From Pteria penguin (taxonomy: Eukaryota; Mollusca; Bivalvia; Pterioida; Pteriidae): DNA of 64,000 nt. The position numbers and the translations under genes were made by a program. The DNA is taken from the NCBI GenBank assembly GCA_035048485.1, contig CM068592.1, forward strand, positions 43,021,133 through 43,085,132, read 5' to 3'. The notes below the pieces were generated by a model. It worked only from the letters and a program-made list of their open reading frames with translations, made no database searches and was not told the origin of the DNA. This document shows positions 34,600 through 48,900 of this stretch, piece by piece; position 1 is the first letter of the stretch, and each line of letters starts with the position of its first letter.

Positions 34600-36190
34600 C
34601 TTACTTTATCTATTTTTTACTGTTAGTATTACCTTCCTTCAAGAACTTACCTTCCTCCAAGAACATTATATCATTACACCAGCAGATAAAGCTTCTAATA
34701 ATTATACATTTACTTGTAAGAAAATTATAATATGACAGCCTAGTGAAAGAATAAAGATTAAATTCATCTTCAGGAACTCCTACTTATACTCTCATAAATC
34801 TGTCCTCAGTGCGTTTGGTATTGACACAAATATTTTAAATTTAGAACTTCCATACATGTATTTGTACTGCATTCCAAATATGCACAAAAGACCTTACAAA
34901 CAACGCTTTATTGCTGTTTCCTCGAAGTGTTCCACAATATCTATATCGATGTTTCTCACAAAGATATATTCATAAATTAAATCTGCCCTTAATAGGTATT
35001 GCGAAACAGTATATTCCAGAAGTGGAATTATTAAAATGTGGATCCTAAAAAAGTCAAAAGAGTTATTAGAACATCTGAAAGCAAAAGGTTTTACTACTAT
35101 TCACTCCATTAACTCCTTTGACTTTTCGACTCTGTACACAACGCACCCTCATCAGAAATTAAAAGCAAGATTAGCAGAAATGATCCAAAATGCATTTACT
35201 TGTAAAAACGGAAGCCGCAAATTCAAGTTTATAGTTACAGGCCATGGTAAAACTTACTTTGTCAGGGAAATTTCTGATTCCAAAAAATAAATATACTGAA
35301 ACAGATGTCATCAAAATGTTGAACTTTCTTATACACATTTTTGTGGTGTTTGGAGAAAAGGTTTTTCAAACAATTGTCGGCATTCCAATGCGTACTAACT
35401 GTGCTCCGCTTCTTGCTGACATATTCCTTTACTCATACGAAGCTGAATTCATTCAGTCTTTGCTTTCGCTAGGAAAGAAACAATTGGTTCTTGGCTTCAA
35501 TTTCACTTACAGATATATAGATGACTTGCTTTCAATTGGTAATTTTTTATTTGCAGATTACCGTAGCATCATCTATCCAAGTGAACTGGAGATCAAAGAA
35601 ACCACAGAAAGTAGTAATTCTACTTCGTATATGGATATTATGTTGTCTTTCTATATTGCTGGTCAATTGAACACCTAACTCTATGACATACGTGACGGTT
35701 TCAATTTCGTCATCGCAAATTTTCCCTTAATAAGTAGCAACATTCCATCATCGCCCGCATATGGCACATTCATATCTCAGTTAATACGTTATTCCAGGGC
35801 ATATTCAAATTACAATGACTTTGTTCTGAAGGATAAGTGACTGTCAGATAAGTTACTCAACCAGGGTTATATTTGTGCAAGACTACCAACGAAACTTAGG
35901 AAGTTCTATGGTCCTTATGAGACTCTTATTACACACTATGGTTTCTCGTTATCCAGACATTTAAATGATATTCTGGACTGAGACCAATTCTGATCATTGT
36001 ACATAGATTTGACACCTTCTATACTAGAATATTAACTACTTTGACTTCTCCATATACAAATATACATGGAATTTACACGATCTGACTCTTTTTACTGGGT
36101 ATATCTGACGGGTGTTGCTAGCAAGCAGGAGATACTCACTCTCCCCGGGCATCCGATCTCACTGCATCAAAGGGGTTCTCATCAACAATC
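34600..36190 (+). pseudogene. Family B' Penelope-type element, frameshifted
   Basis: Coding from about 34655 (ITPADKASN) through HKRPYKQRFIAVSSKCS, FDFSTLYTT, GIPMRTNCAPLLADIFLYSY, RYIDDLLSIGN (catalytic YIDD intact) and ISSNIPSSPAYGTFISQLI to about 35980. There is a frameshift near 35285 and stops at about 34731, 34975, 35677 and 35840. The 3' UTR with TGACGGGTGTTGCTAGCAAG at 36108 runs directly into an A' tail. Confidence 0.75.
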
Positions 36191-36565
36191 TGAGCTCGCT
36201 TACAGACGGGCAGAGCACGGTTTATTTATTTTGATTTCTCCTTACATATTTCTGATAGCAACATATTATTTTATAATTGTTTCATGTGTAATAAATTTTT
36301 ATGACCTCTCTCCTTGAGAAACCTGTTGATCCTTGTTCTTTATATGGAGGATTATTTATACATTTTTAAATGTGTGTACTTTGATTGTGCTGCTTTTGCG
36401 GTGAGTGGGAAGGTGTGCGCCCGTAAACCGGTTAACCACACTAAGTGAGTGACGTTTGTTACTTCAATTGACCGTCCTAAGTCGGTATCGTAACCGCAGC
36501 ACAGTCGAATATTTTTGTAATGTCGTTCCGTGTATATTATGCTATTGTCATTTTTTGTGTGCAGG

Positions 36566-36566
<1 letters not shown>
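36186..36566 (+). mobile_element. Family A' tail fused to family B' 3' UTR
   Basis: From CTGAGCTCGCTTACAGACGG through TTGACCGTCCTAAGTCGGTA to TTTTTTGTGTGCAGGTC. The usual A' end is replaced by an (ATT)n tract. Confidence 0.65.
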
Positions 36567-36645
<79 letters not shown>

Positions 36646-36718
36646 GTTGTTGTTGTTAGTATTACTATTATTATTATTGTTATTATTGTTATCATTATTA
36701 TTGTTATTATTATTATTA

Positions 36719-36770
<52 letters not shown>

Positions 36771-36772
36771 CG

Positions 36773-36816
<44 letters not shown>

Positions 36817-36850
36817 ATTATTATTATTATCATTGCTGTTGTTGTTTTTA
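36567..36850. repeat. (ATT)n/(GTT)n microsatellite
   Basis: A 280-bp compound trinucleotide tract. Poly-Ile, poly-Leu, poly-Tyr and poly-Thr frames here are artefacts. Confidence 0.95.
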
Positions 36851-36861
36851 TAATAATCATA

Positions 36862-37056
36862 TTAATGATAAGATGGGAAATGCCAAATGTACTGGCTATA
36901 TCTCTTTCTATAAACCTCTTGTCAGTCATAACAATATCGTGGACTTATTTGACCATATATGGGGTTGCAACAGTGACAGGCCTTCCAGGACAGGGCTCAT
37001 CGTCAAGGCTCAGTCTGCCGCGCTTTAATTCCGCCACCGATCTTTTACTGTAGTAT
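36862..37056 (-). pseudogene. mariner-type transposase N-terminal fragment
   Basis: Minus-strand translation from 37056: KRSVAELKRGRLSLDDEP, then PGRPVTVATP, a TAA, then VHDIVMTDKRFIERDIASTF and GISH. This is the paired HTH and linker region of mariner transposases. It stops where the (ATT)n tract begins, with no catalytic domain. Dead by stop codon and truncation. Confidence 0.7.
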
Positions 37057-37547
37057 ATGAAGGGACATGTATCCCTAGTGTTGCTACCATACAAGGCTCA
37101 CAACATACCAATCAGACCTCTTACATGCGTCTCCTATAGGTCACCTAACCGAGATGTCTGACCTTTTCTCTGTCGGAATACAAATAATTCATTATATATG
37201 CGTCCTTACTTAGATGCATACATTATATCGCTACAGCTGCAAGTATCGCTCTTCATATCCGTGTTGTGTCTCCCGGGATCAAGCAGTAAATGTTGTAGAT
37301 GCGTCTCCACTGTTATTTAAATTGCTGCGCGTGTGATATTACATTGTAATGCTGGTTGCACTGACAGTGTAATTTTGCTCTCCTAGTCAGGTCACTTAAA
37401 TACGTAATTGAATGTATGATAAAGAATAGAGCAGTTTTAATCAGTAACAGCTGTGACAGATATCAATTTATAATATACTTTATGATCATTTTCACATTAA
37501 CCTGCAAGCAGGTACTTTTGCAGACTTAACGTTGCTAGTAACGATAC

Positions 37548-37569
37548 CTGTTATTATTATTATTGCATT

Positions 37570-37646
<77 letters not shown>

Positions 37647-37650
37647 GAAA
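37548..37650. repeat. (ATT)n microsatellite
   Basis: About 100 bp of almost pure ATT repeats. Confidence 0.95.
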
Positions 37651-38106
37651 TGATATGAGATATTTCTTATAATACAAGAATATATTTTCCTATATTTATT
37701 ATTCAACAATATTGCAATAGGGAACATAAAAAAAATCAGAAGCGAAATCGTTTTATATGAATACCATCAACATCAGTTAATCCGTGAGCAAAAACGAATT
37801 TGAAGCTTATCGTGTCATGGAACATGAAATATTTACCCGTAAATATCTAAATTTAGATAGTATATCAACGAAACATTGAAACTAGCAACAGGTTTCCTCT
37901 GATAAAGCGTATGCAGTGTCATCGATTCACCAAAATACACGTGAATGAGAAGAAGTTGAAAACGTCGTGACATATGTATTGTAATATAGTGAATCTGCAC
38001 TATTTGCTGAGGAGTTTATCTTGCACTTATCAAGATAAACGGTATCTACTACTTTCAATAGTGCTTTATAGTTGAGAGGTTGGTGTTGTAGAATTGACAC
38101 TACAGA

Positions 38107-38161
38107 ATGATGTTACCACCAGAATGTAACGATACATTTTGGAGATCTATTCCGCAAGATG
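38107..38161 (+). CDS. GPCR exon 1 (start codon, first ectodomain Cys)
   Basis: Starts at tandem ATGs with an in-frame TGA 12 nt upstream. Encodes MMLPPECNDTFWRSIPQD plus one base, donor GTGAGT. Phase 1 matches exon 2 and it supplies the missing first Cys. Assignment to this gene across a 9.7-kb intron is an inference. Confidence 0.6.
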
Positions 38162-39787
38162 GTGAGTGAAATTTATCTATAATTGAATCAGGGTTTTCTT
38201 TTTGTCTAATTCATTGATATAATAGTATTTTAAATTGTTTATTTTATTTGTTTCACTTGTTATTGGAGTTATATTGTTTTGGGGGGATTTTTTTTTTTTT
38301 TTTTTTTTTGGTTTGTTAGTTTGGTTTTTATTTATTTTTTTTTTGGGGGGGGGGGGGGTAGGTTTCTATTGGGGGAGCTTTTGTGTGTATATGTTTATCT
38401 ATTGTTTATTCATTCTTTTGTATTCATTTATTTTTTGAAATATTCTGTTTCTTGTCAAACACTTGTTCTCGATATCTAATATTTTTATTTTAATATTTCC
38501 ATCACCCAACAAATTATTCCAAATTTTCCCATTAATGATCAATTTTCGGTTACTAGTTTCACTCATCGTTTTAAATTGTTTTACCATTGAGATCACTGAT
38601 GTGTGTTTTCACCCACAATATGGATGCATGGATTGTATTGTAAATGCTTATCTGTAATTTTTTTATTTCACTGAACTTTTTAAGTCTCATTATACAAGTA
38701 TCAACGGTATAACCGCTTTCATAATCAGTTAATAGACACAATTTGTATGAACAATATGATTTCACATCATTAGACATTAAAAGAAAGATCAGAATCCACA
38801 TGTTAGACAATGGTATTTGGTGATTTTGAATTGTTTGACGTGTTCCCTAACGATATTATTTTTCGTAGTGTTTTGACATTTAATTTTCACTAATTGTACA
38901 TCTCGGTCAATAAAAGATTGATATTCAGAACAAGATCTGACATATCAGATAAGGGCATCAAGGACTATTGCTACATTTATATTGAAATCTAAAGTCATTG
39001 TGTTGTGTCATATAGTGCATTGTCATGCTTATTTCCTTTGTCATTTGTTTATCTGAAAGCTAAATGATTTGCCGACGGCAAATATGTACGTAAAAGTTCC
39101 CATTGCAATTCTGATGGCTACAGACGAGTTATTCTTGTTTATGTTGCCTTTCTTAGATGTGTTGTACATTCTGTTATGTTATTTCAGTATATGAAATGCC
39201 ATTTGACATTTAACACACCAGAGGCAGTCGTAGCTATTTGTTGAACATAATTTGAACTTCATGATTTCTCAATATACGGCACTGCTCCGAGTGTAATGCT
39301 GATATGAATGGATAACCAGTATCCGTATTATAGTCTATAATTAGAACACGACATCTGTAAAACATAACGGAACTCGTAATAAAAATTCCACATTTACGTG
39401 AGTTGGATAAAAGTATAAAATGACTCTATAATTATTCATGACTGACCCGTATACACGAAAAATTATCTTGGGGTTTATCCAATAATAAAGATCTGAAATA
39501 GATCGACAAATGTTGTCAAATAGGTTACGACAGTCATTTTATATGGTGATGTCGAAAATGTCCGTTATCATTTCAGAAAGAGTGATATTATGCTGCATGA
39601 GATTCCTAAATTGACCAAAGAATTTTCTCAGTGAGAATTTTACAAGTTCCCTAACATATACATGGATGAGTGGCTGCGTGACAAGCAACTTGGCCTTCAA
39701 GAATAGATTGCCATGTATAGAACATGCCTTGGCACAGCTCATAATTTGTAAAATAATTTCTTTCTATTGGCACACATCTTCCTATAA

Positions 39788-39827
<40 letters not shown>

Positions 39828-42800
39828 GAAAAAAAATATTCAGTTGCCTCCCTCCCAGATCAGCAATTCGTGATAGCTTGATAATTTTGACAGAAGTGAG
39901 GATAAATGTGGATTAGATCTTAGTATCGTCTGCGTCGTTTGGTTTTACAGCAAATTTATTTCCATCTTTCTGTACAACGATATCCACGTTTAGAAATTGT
40001 ACGAAAATGTCTGCGTCTTTTGTGGTTCGTGGGAAGCCGGTGATCCACATCATTTGACTGACTACTGTCATATTGTCATCAATTGACCTATTTACGTCGG
40101 TATTGCAACTGCACTTTAATCGACAGTTTTTCAAATGTCCTTATGTGTGCAGTGTTCTTTTTTTTTTATTCGAATTATTACATAATTAAATGTCCATTTC
40201 TGTGGTGACTTCTGTCATACAGCTGAGTACGATGCCTTTATCTTTTACTTTCTCCTATCACCTCACCAACGTTGATCCTGGTAGGATGTTTTCGAATTAT
40301 AGTTTTATTGTAATGCATGATGTTAACCATACGATACACCACAGGAGTACTTCCCTTTTCTCAGTAGCAACATACCTTCCTCTCCTGCATATTGCGTATA
40401 CATTTCACAACTTATACGCTATGCCAGGACATGCTCTAAATTCGAAAATTTCGTCCTGAGATCGAGGCTTCTTGCCACGAAACATCTTTCACAAGGATGT
40501 ATTGAGGCGCGTTCGAAATTGTCACTAAGGAAGTCTATGGTCGTTATAGGGATCTATTGCAATTTCAGATTCCTCTTTCAAAAAAGTTAAACGATATTTT
40601 GTGTTGATTGGTTGGTTGATTGGTGTTTTACGTCGCTTTCAACAATATTTCAGTTATATCGCGACATTGAAGCAGGAGGTTACCAACCTCTTAAACATAG
40701 TTGTGCAACCCAGGAATCGAACCCGGATCGTCGGCGTCGCAAGCCAAGAGCTTAACCACTACACCAAGCCTGCCCCCCCCCCCCGCCCCCGATATTTTGG
40801 CACCTGACCATACAAAATAACCATCTTAATTTTTTTATGTACCTGATTTGACATAATACATATATACATGTATATACATTTATTCACCTGCGTTTCCGAC
40901 ACCGGAATCTCAGGCAGGCAACATTTTTTGCCTTGAAGGGTAAAATTTCACTTCGTGTTCCTGTCTTCTTCGTATGTTCATGCGTGTATCATTATGTATT
41001 TACCTCCTCGACTTTTTCGAGGTTTTTGCAGGATTTTTTCGACGGGTGTTGCATGCAACCAGATGACGCTTACTTCTCCCGGGCACCTGGTCTCACCTCA
41101 AATTTATTGGGGTTCGCATTTGCCTAAATATGACACTAAACACGATATTGTCCCCTTTATTCCATGGACAATGAGATATGGTTTACCCTTCGGTACAACT
41201 TCTTTCACTAAATTTCAAAGCGACTCAGATTTCTACATTGATTTTTCTACATTTTATACATCTCTGCCTCATAATTTGATTAAAAGCAAGTTGCTGTCTC
41301 TTATACAATGGTGTTTTCACAGAGAATCTAAAACTTACATATGTACTTCCAATAACTCCGGATTCTTTTCCAACAAACAATATACTTCATATAAATACTA
41401 AACTTGCAAGAAATTATGTAAAGCACTAGATTTTCTAATGAATAATATTTTTGTACAATTCGATGGCAAGATATATCAACAAATAGTTGGGATTCCTATG
41501 GGTACTAACTGCGCGCCTCAGATTTATTTCTTTATTGTTATGAGAGGGACTTCATGGTTTCGTTTCTATTCAAAAATCAAAACGTTTCGACCTCATTGAC
41601 AAATTTAATAATACTTGCAGATATCTGTATGACATTTTGGTTATCGACAACCCTGAATTCCAACAATTTATATCAGAAATATATCCACCAGAGCTCAAAT
41701 TGAATAAAGCTAATACTTGAGATAAATCTACACCTTTCTTAGATTTAAACATCAAAATTATCAACAACCTAATATATACTAATATTTATGATAAACGTGA
41801 GGGTTTTGGATTTCCTATTGTAAATTTCCCTTACTTGGATGGCGATGTCCCTCGATTCCCATCATATGGTATCTATATATCTCAATTAGTTCGATTAGTC
41901 AGAGGCTGCACCTATGTTTTGGACTTTCATAAACGAAATTTACAAATTACTACTAAACATTTAACTCAGGGTTACAGATATCACAAGCTAAGAAAAACAT
42001 TCGGCAAATTCTTCAGATCTTATTCAGAACTTCTATCTAAATTTGGAAATATTTCTTTTCAACAGTATGTATCCAATGGAATTTCCCATCCTAATTTTTA
42101 CGGTGATCTCGTATATAAATTAAGGAAAGTAAAAGGCTCCTATAACGTTATTTTATCATGTAATAAAATAGTCAAACGTCTCCTAAATAGACAATATGAT
42201 ATTGAGATCATCAAAAAGACTATAGGTCTTGTATTTGGCCCCTCTACAGCTTTATGCAGACTTTTACTTGAACGTTGCACGCTGACTAACAGGGCGGTGG
42301 GGACTATATGACGGGCCTTGTCCAAACCTCTTTCATAGGAGACATGGTCCTGAACCTCGTCCCCTCTGACTGTTAGTCGGGACTCCTACAGATCTAGGGT
42401 CTTAGCTCGCTTTCAGACTGGCAGAGCACGGTTTATCATGTTGATGTCGCATATATTTTTATACCATAATGTGTTTTACAATACCTTACATGTTTATATT
42501 TTTATGACCTCTCAATATGCGATACCTGTTGACCCTTGTTCTTTACATGGAGGATTATTTATAAATTTTTAAATGTACGTCTTTTGATTGTTCTGCTGTT
42601 ACGGTGAATGGGAAGGTGGGCCCGTAAACCGGTTTACCGCACCATTTGTTTGGCTTTTGTCAAACTAAATGACCGTCCTAAGTCGGTATCGTAATTGCAC
42701 TACAATCAAATATTTTTGTAATGTGTTAAATGTTCTATTATATTATTTATATTCATGTATTGTATAGCTCCATGGTGACTTCTGCCACATAACTGAGCCG

Positions 42801-42842
42801 GTATCTCCTCTTTTTTCTTTATTATCATTATTATTATTATTA

Positions 42843-42916
<74 letters not shown>

Positions 42917-45900
42917 AGATGGTGATGATGATGTTGATGATGTTCTTTGTTCATAACATGAATACCAAGAATCCAGGGAGGATTCCGCATCCTGTTGGCA
43001 ATTTTTTATCTACAACGAATGCCCAAACATAGAAACGTGAAACAAACAACATTGCATTTCCGTCAAAGTAATCTTCGAAAATCTTGTAGAGAAATGATAA
43101 TACATGTGTCTTCGATTTATAAGGATTAGCTCATAATGTATGAATTTTTATCCGCATTTTTATTGTAGTGACAGGCTTGGTGTAGTTGTTAGGCGCTTGG
43201 TATGCGGCGCCGACGATCCGGGTTCGATTGCCGAGTTGCACCACTATGTTTAAGAGGTTATTTACCTCTTACCGCTTTCATGTCGCGATATAACTGAAAA
43301 ATTGTTAAAAACATCAATCTACCAACCATTCATTTTTTACAGCTCTGCATTGTGGATAATGTTGCAATAATGCAGAGAAACTATTTTTTAAATGAGCTGT
43401 AAATGACTTTATTCTAATATCGCATAAATAAGTTTTTATCTGTATACACACACCTTGCTAATCATCTGTATTAATACAATAAAAACCTGATTCCCACGTA
43501 CGTCTCGACCCTTTATGAAACTGGTTGCATGAGTACAAAACAATATATTAATAGACCATTATCACTTACAAGGCAATAACGTTTCATTAGGCGACCGTAA
43601 AAGGCATATATGGAGAGGAAAGAGCAAGTTAATATCCATTCGACAAGCATACAATTTTTGTGACGCGTAGACCAAATCAAAAGCGTTGAATACATGTACT
43701 CATAGAACTATTCCCCACAGGTGATAGATACTAAGATTCTCTCAAATAATGCAACGAACGGCATTATACTCATGAAATATGGATTAGGAGGCTAATGAAT
43801 GTGTACCAAGTATAATGAACAAAAAATAAAATATCAATAAATTCGCTTATTGATATTATATTGTAGATCAAAAGGATTATACCTATATGTGTATATGTAT
43901 ATCATAAATGTGGTTTTTTATGATCTATCGGACAATAATAATTTCAATACATGTTGACAATCATAAATAAGTGAGACACAAAAACTTCGTAAAATACACA
44001 CTGATTCTAAGTATTAGTTTACAAAAATCGATATTAACTCTTTGGTGGATTACAGCGCCAAACGATTAAGATTAAATATTCCTATGGGTATCCCTATTTA
44101 AAACTACTGTCTTTATTTTATACAAAAACTGGTCGAAGTAAGACTTTTCTTTATATCTTAAATTCAGTATTTTGAGAAGTGTTGTGCTTTCTGTGTACTG
44201 TGCCACAGTAATATTGTATTAAATCATTTAGTATTTTTCATTTTTGTCAGTTTATAGTGATATATCGATAACGTGGATATGTTTCCTAAAACAAAACATT
44301 CGAACATTTTGTAATGATCTGAAAAAAAATTCCCCTGTATAGTTTTACTATCTAAGTGCTGCGGATAATATAAATTTCTTATGTAGTTCCACTAACCGAG
44401 TGTTGGAATTATGTCATAATTTCTCCGCTATCTGAGTCAGGGAATGATGACAGAAAATTTACTATGTAGTTTCATATACCTAGCGTAGCTAACAAAGAGT
44501 TAACAATGTAACACCGCAAATTGAGTGCTGGGAAAAATTACAGGCAATTTCCCTATAGATCTACTAATTTAGTGCTGGGAATAGTGGCAGATAATTTCCT
44601 GTGAAGTTCCAATAAAAGAATGCTGAGAATTACGACAAATATTTTCCCCGAGTAGTTCCAGTATTTAAGTACAAGAAACAGTGATGGACAATTTCTCATT
44701 TAGTCTCACTAACTGACATCTAGGAATAATGAAATGCAATTTCCCCTATAGTTCCACTATCTGGGTGCAGGGAATAATGACATCTTCCTGTGTCTTCGTG
44801 TTATGAGAAGAAAACTGGATTTCCCTTACGTCAGTTTCAAGCATTAAATTAAATATTTTTGGCGATTGTTGTGTATGCTCAATCTTGCTAATCTGCATGT
44901 CCGTGGTAATTCTGTCATCCAGCTGAGTCTAGTATACATGTATTTCTCTACTTTTTTATCTATATTATATGTGCTACAAGTCGGAGACGATTCGGAAATG
45001 TATTGCGTTTTTCATATGTACATAACAGAAGTAAAATGTTTTGCTTGATTACATGTACAACATCTTCAATGTAAAATAGGAAAGAATATAATGTTATTAT
45101 AAATTATTTCAATGATTTGCAATGTTTTAATTAAAAAAGGAAGTTTTATTTTCATGATACCGGTATGACCAATGTAAAGAGGAAGGATAGATCTCTTTCT
45201 TTAAATGGTGTTATCCCTTTGCAGTGTGGAGCACTGTGGTACATTGTTGTTAGTGAAATAGTCATATTACACCAGTTACTTTCGTATTTTATTGTATATG
45301 ACAATATCCATTCCAAGAAAATAAAATTTACAAATAAAATGTAAAGATGATGGAGAAATCCAAAGCACAAGTCCAAAAATCATAAGACCAGAGGACATAC
45401 AAAATCATTGAAAATGAAAAACAAATGGAAAATAACAAAATATGTCTACTTGAAGAGCATATGTGAACCCCTGTGATGGAGTGATATCAGGTGCCCGGGG
45501 AGAGTGAGCATCTCCTGCTTGCTAGCAACACCCGTCAAATATACCGATTGAAAAAAACCGATTGACACAATATTCGATAACATTGATTAAAACCTTTATT
45601 TAGATTAAAACTTTTATAATAGTGCATTGCATTAAAGAATTATGCTTGAAAATGGGTTAAAACCCCAAGACGTTGAATCCGCCACGTTATTGGAATTGGT
45701 TGAAATGAAAACCAGGACATATGTACATGTATTAATGTAATGCACGATATGCACATTTTGACTAATGAAGTCACATCATAGATGCTCAATGGAAATCGAA
45801 GGTATAGATATAAAATTGTATGGTGTTTTATAACTCCCCGTAGATGTAAAGAGAAAGAAACATACGGGCATGTTATCCATACACAATCGATGACCTAGAT

Positions 45901-48900
45901 GTAAAGATGATGGATAAATACAAACCGAGTCCGAACATCATGAAACCAGAGGACATACAAAATCAGTGAAAATGAAAACCAAGTGGAAAATAACAAAATA
46001 TGTCTACTTGAAGAGCATATGTGAACCCCTATGATGGAGTGAGATCAGGTGCCCGGGGAGAGTGAACATCTCTTGCTTGCTAGCAACACCCGTCACATAT
46101 ACCAAGTAGAAAGAGTCAAATTCCATATATATTTATATATGGAGAAATCAACGTAGGTACCCTTCTAGTACAGAAGGTGTCAAATCTGTGTAAAATGATC
46201 GGAATCGGTCTCAGTCCAGAATAGCATTTAAAAGTCAGGATAACGAGATATCATATGGAGTAATAAGATTCTCGTAACAACCATAGAACTTCCTCATTGA
46301 TGTTGCTAGTCTAGCACATATATAACCCTGGCTGAGTAACTTAGCTGAAAGTCGCCTAGCCGTCAGAACAAAGTCATTGTAATTTGAACATGTTCTGGAA
46401 TAACGTATTAACTGAGATATGAATACGCCGTATGCAGTTGATGATCGAATGTTGCTACCTATGAAAGGAAAGGAAAGGAAAGTGATAGCGAAATTGAAAT
46501 CGTCACGTCTGTCATAGAGTGATGTGTTCAATTGACCATTAATGTCGAAAGACAACATGATATCTAAGTACGAAGTAGAATTACTACTATTTAGATGCCA
46601 TGGTGGCCATAGAAGTAAGGATAAAGCATGTACCTTTTAATTCATTGTTCTCTTTTACTTAAGTGTACTGAATATGACTATCTATTTTTATAGTATGATA
46701 GCTTTATTTGACCTATTGCTTACCTTCCATAACTTGTAATAATCTATCAGTGTCTACAGTGTCTATGTACCTAAACTGATTCAATATGTTAGAGCTGTTT
46801 CTAAGTACGGCTCAATCATTTGCCTGAGCCAGCTATTGGGTATAAAGATTATATAACATAAATACGAAAAACAACGTCTGCAAAATTCACGGATACTTTA
46901 AAACATTGAGAACTTTGTATGATAGGATATGTTCCATTATAGCTATTTTAACTACGATTACACACTTACCTCTTCATTGTCCACGACTTACACCTAATCG
47001 AACAAGAATCATTGATGCGGAGAACTTATGGTGTTTAATTAATTCTTAAGGTATAAAATTAAGACAAAGGTTGAAGTCACGGAAAGAATTACATGACATA
47101 GTTGTATCTGTTAAGCTATTTTCATTTTTAGACACAAAATGTGCAAGTAACAAACACTTTCTCGTGTTTTCATTCTTTCTTTCGTCATCAAGTCCTTTCG
47201 TTTTGCACGATTGTATATTTCGCTATATGCACTGATATTAATGACACATTTCGTATCAATTTTTTTCACGTGATGCATTTGTGTTGCGATCCTGTATTAT
47301 ACACGAGAAGGAGTACCCCGCCACCAATATTCAAGTAATTAATTTTCCTATTATTCAATAACAGTATGCGCACTTCATCTTATTTATGCTTTAGTTTCCT
47401 ACGTCATCACACAGCTCCATCATTGTCATTTCTACAGATTTTACAATCTGTCTTGACGATAATTAGAACTTAATTTTATACTAAATCGAAGCAGAAACAT
47501 TGATGTTTCCATCAATAGTTTCCCGGAGAACTTATAGTGTTTTGACCAATTCTTAAGGTATAAAGTGAAGGCCATGCTTAAGGTTAAAGGAGACTCCTCC
47601 CGGGCACCTGATCTAACCTCTGAATTTCAGGGGGTACGTGAATTCCACTGTGGTACATTGTTGTTAGTGCCATATTCATATGACACCAGTTTCTTTTTTT
47701 TTTTCTATCATAACACGGTGGGCATTCATGGACCCTTACTACAGACGACATGCAAATAGCGTTTAAGAAATTCATATGGCCTAACACTGCATTGCAAAAC
47801 CGTTATCTTAAAACATGCATAACTTATACAAGTTTTAAAATATGGATATTTCAGGTCAACTATACTGTCCACCGATCTATGATACAATAAGATGTTGGGA
47901 CTATACGCTTGCAGGAACAACTGCCATAGGAGATTGCCCCCCAAAACACCCACATTCCAAAGCATTTTCTAAAAACGGTCTGTATTATTATCATATTTTC
48001 AATTGTATTTGTGCTGCTACTGATAATGTATCCTGTCCCATTTTTCTAACAATTTCACAAGTATTTCTCATACATGTTTTATTATTACTGCGATTGATTA
48101 ATATGAGAATGCAATTTCACCTTCATCCTCGTTCCCTCTGACTGTTAGTCGGGATTCCTATTGATCAAGGATCTGAGCTCGGCTTACAAACAGGCAGAGA
48201 ACGGTTTTTTTTTTCTCTTTCATAACAATTGCGTTATAAAATATTTTACCCTAATAATTACATATTATCATATGCACGATGCAGTAAATACAAATTGACT
48301 GTGCAAATAAATAAACACACGGATAGATATTTAAACAACTAAAACTATAATGTGAGCTGATACATCTCAGATCACAACAATCACAAAGTCACAAACTCTT
48401 ACCCCTTTCATATTCATTAAGCCATGCAGTGTATGAAAGAAATCTATTGACAAATTCGCAGCTAAATTAAACTTATGAAAGGACTTAATGCTATGAATTA
48501 ATATATTCAATTGTAACAGACTAGATGTGATATAGCGCTGGTGTATTTAATTGAAAGATTTGATTCCAAATGCTTCTGAGATTTTTATACAGATCTGAGA
48601 ACCTTGATATTTGAATAGCAACATCACACTTCAAAACGGTAAGATACATGTCAGTAGAACGTTAATACAATCAGACACAAGGAATTACTATAGTTAAGAC
48701 TGCTAATCTGAATTTCAGATATCATCGATTACATAAAGGCATAAGATAAAATAATTGTGAAATATAGTTAATCGAAGGAACATCCATATAATTTTTTATG
48801 GTGTTTGGGAACTTGGTCATGTAAAGCGTTGTCTTTTTACCGATCTGAAAAATTACCTATAAGACTTTATCATCCAACAGAAGAGGTTCCTACGGAACAT

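Noticed and set aside
36520..37053. Poly-Ile, poly-Leu and poly-Thr frames
   Set aside because: Trinucleotide microsatellite; the only real content is the reversed mariner fragment at its right edge.
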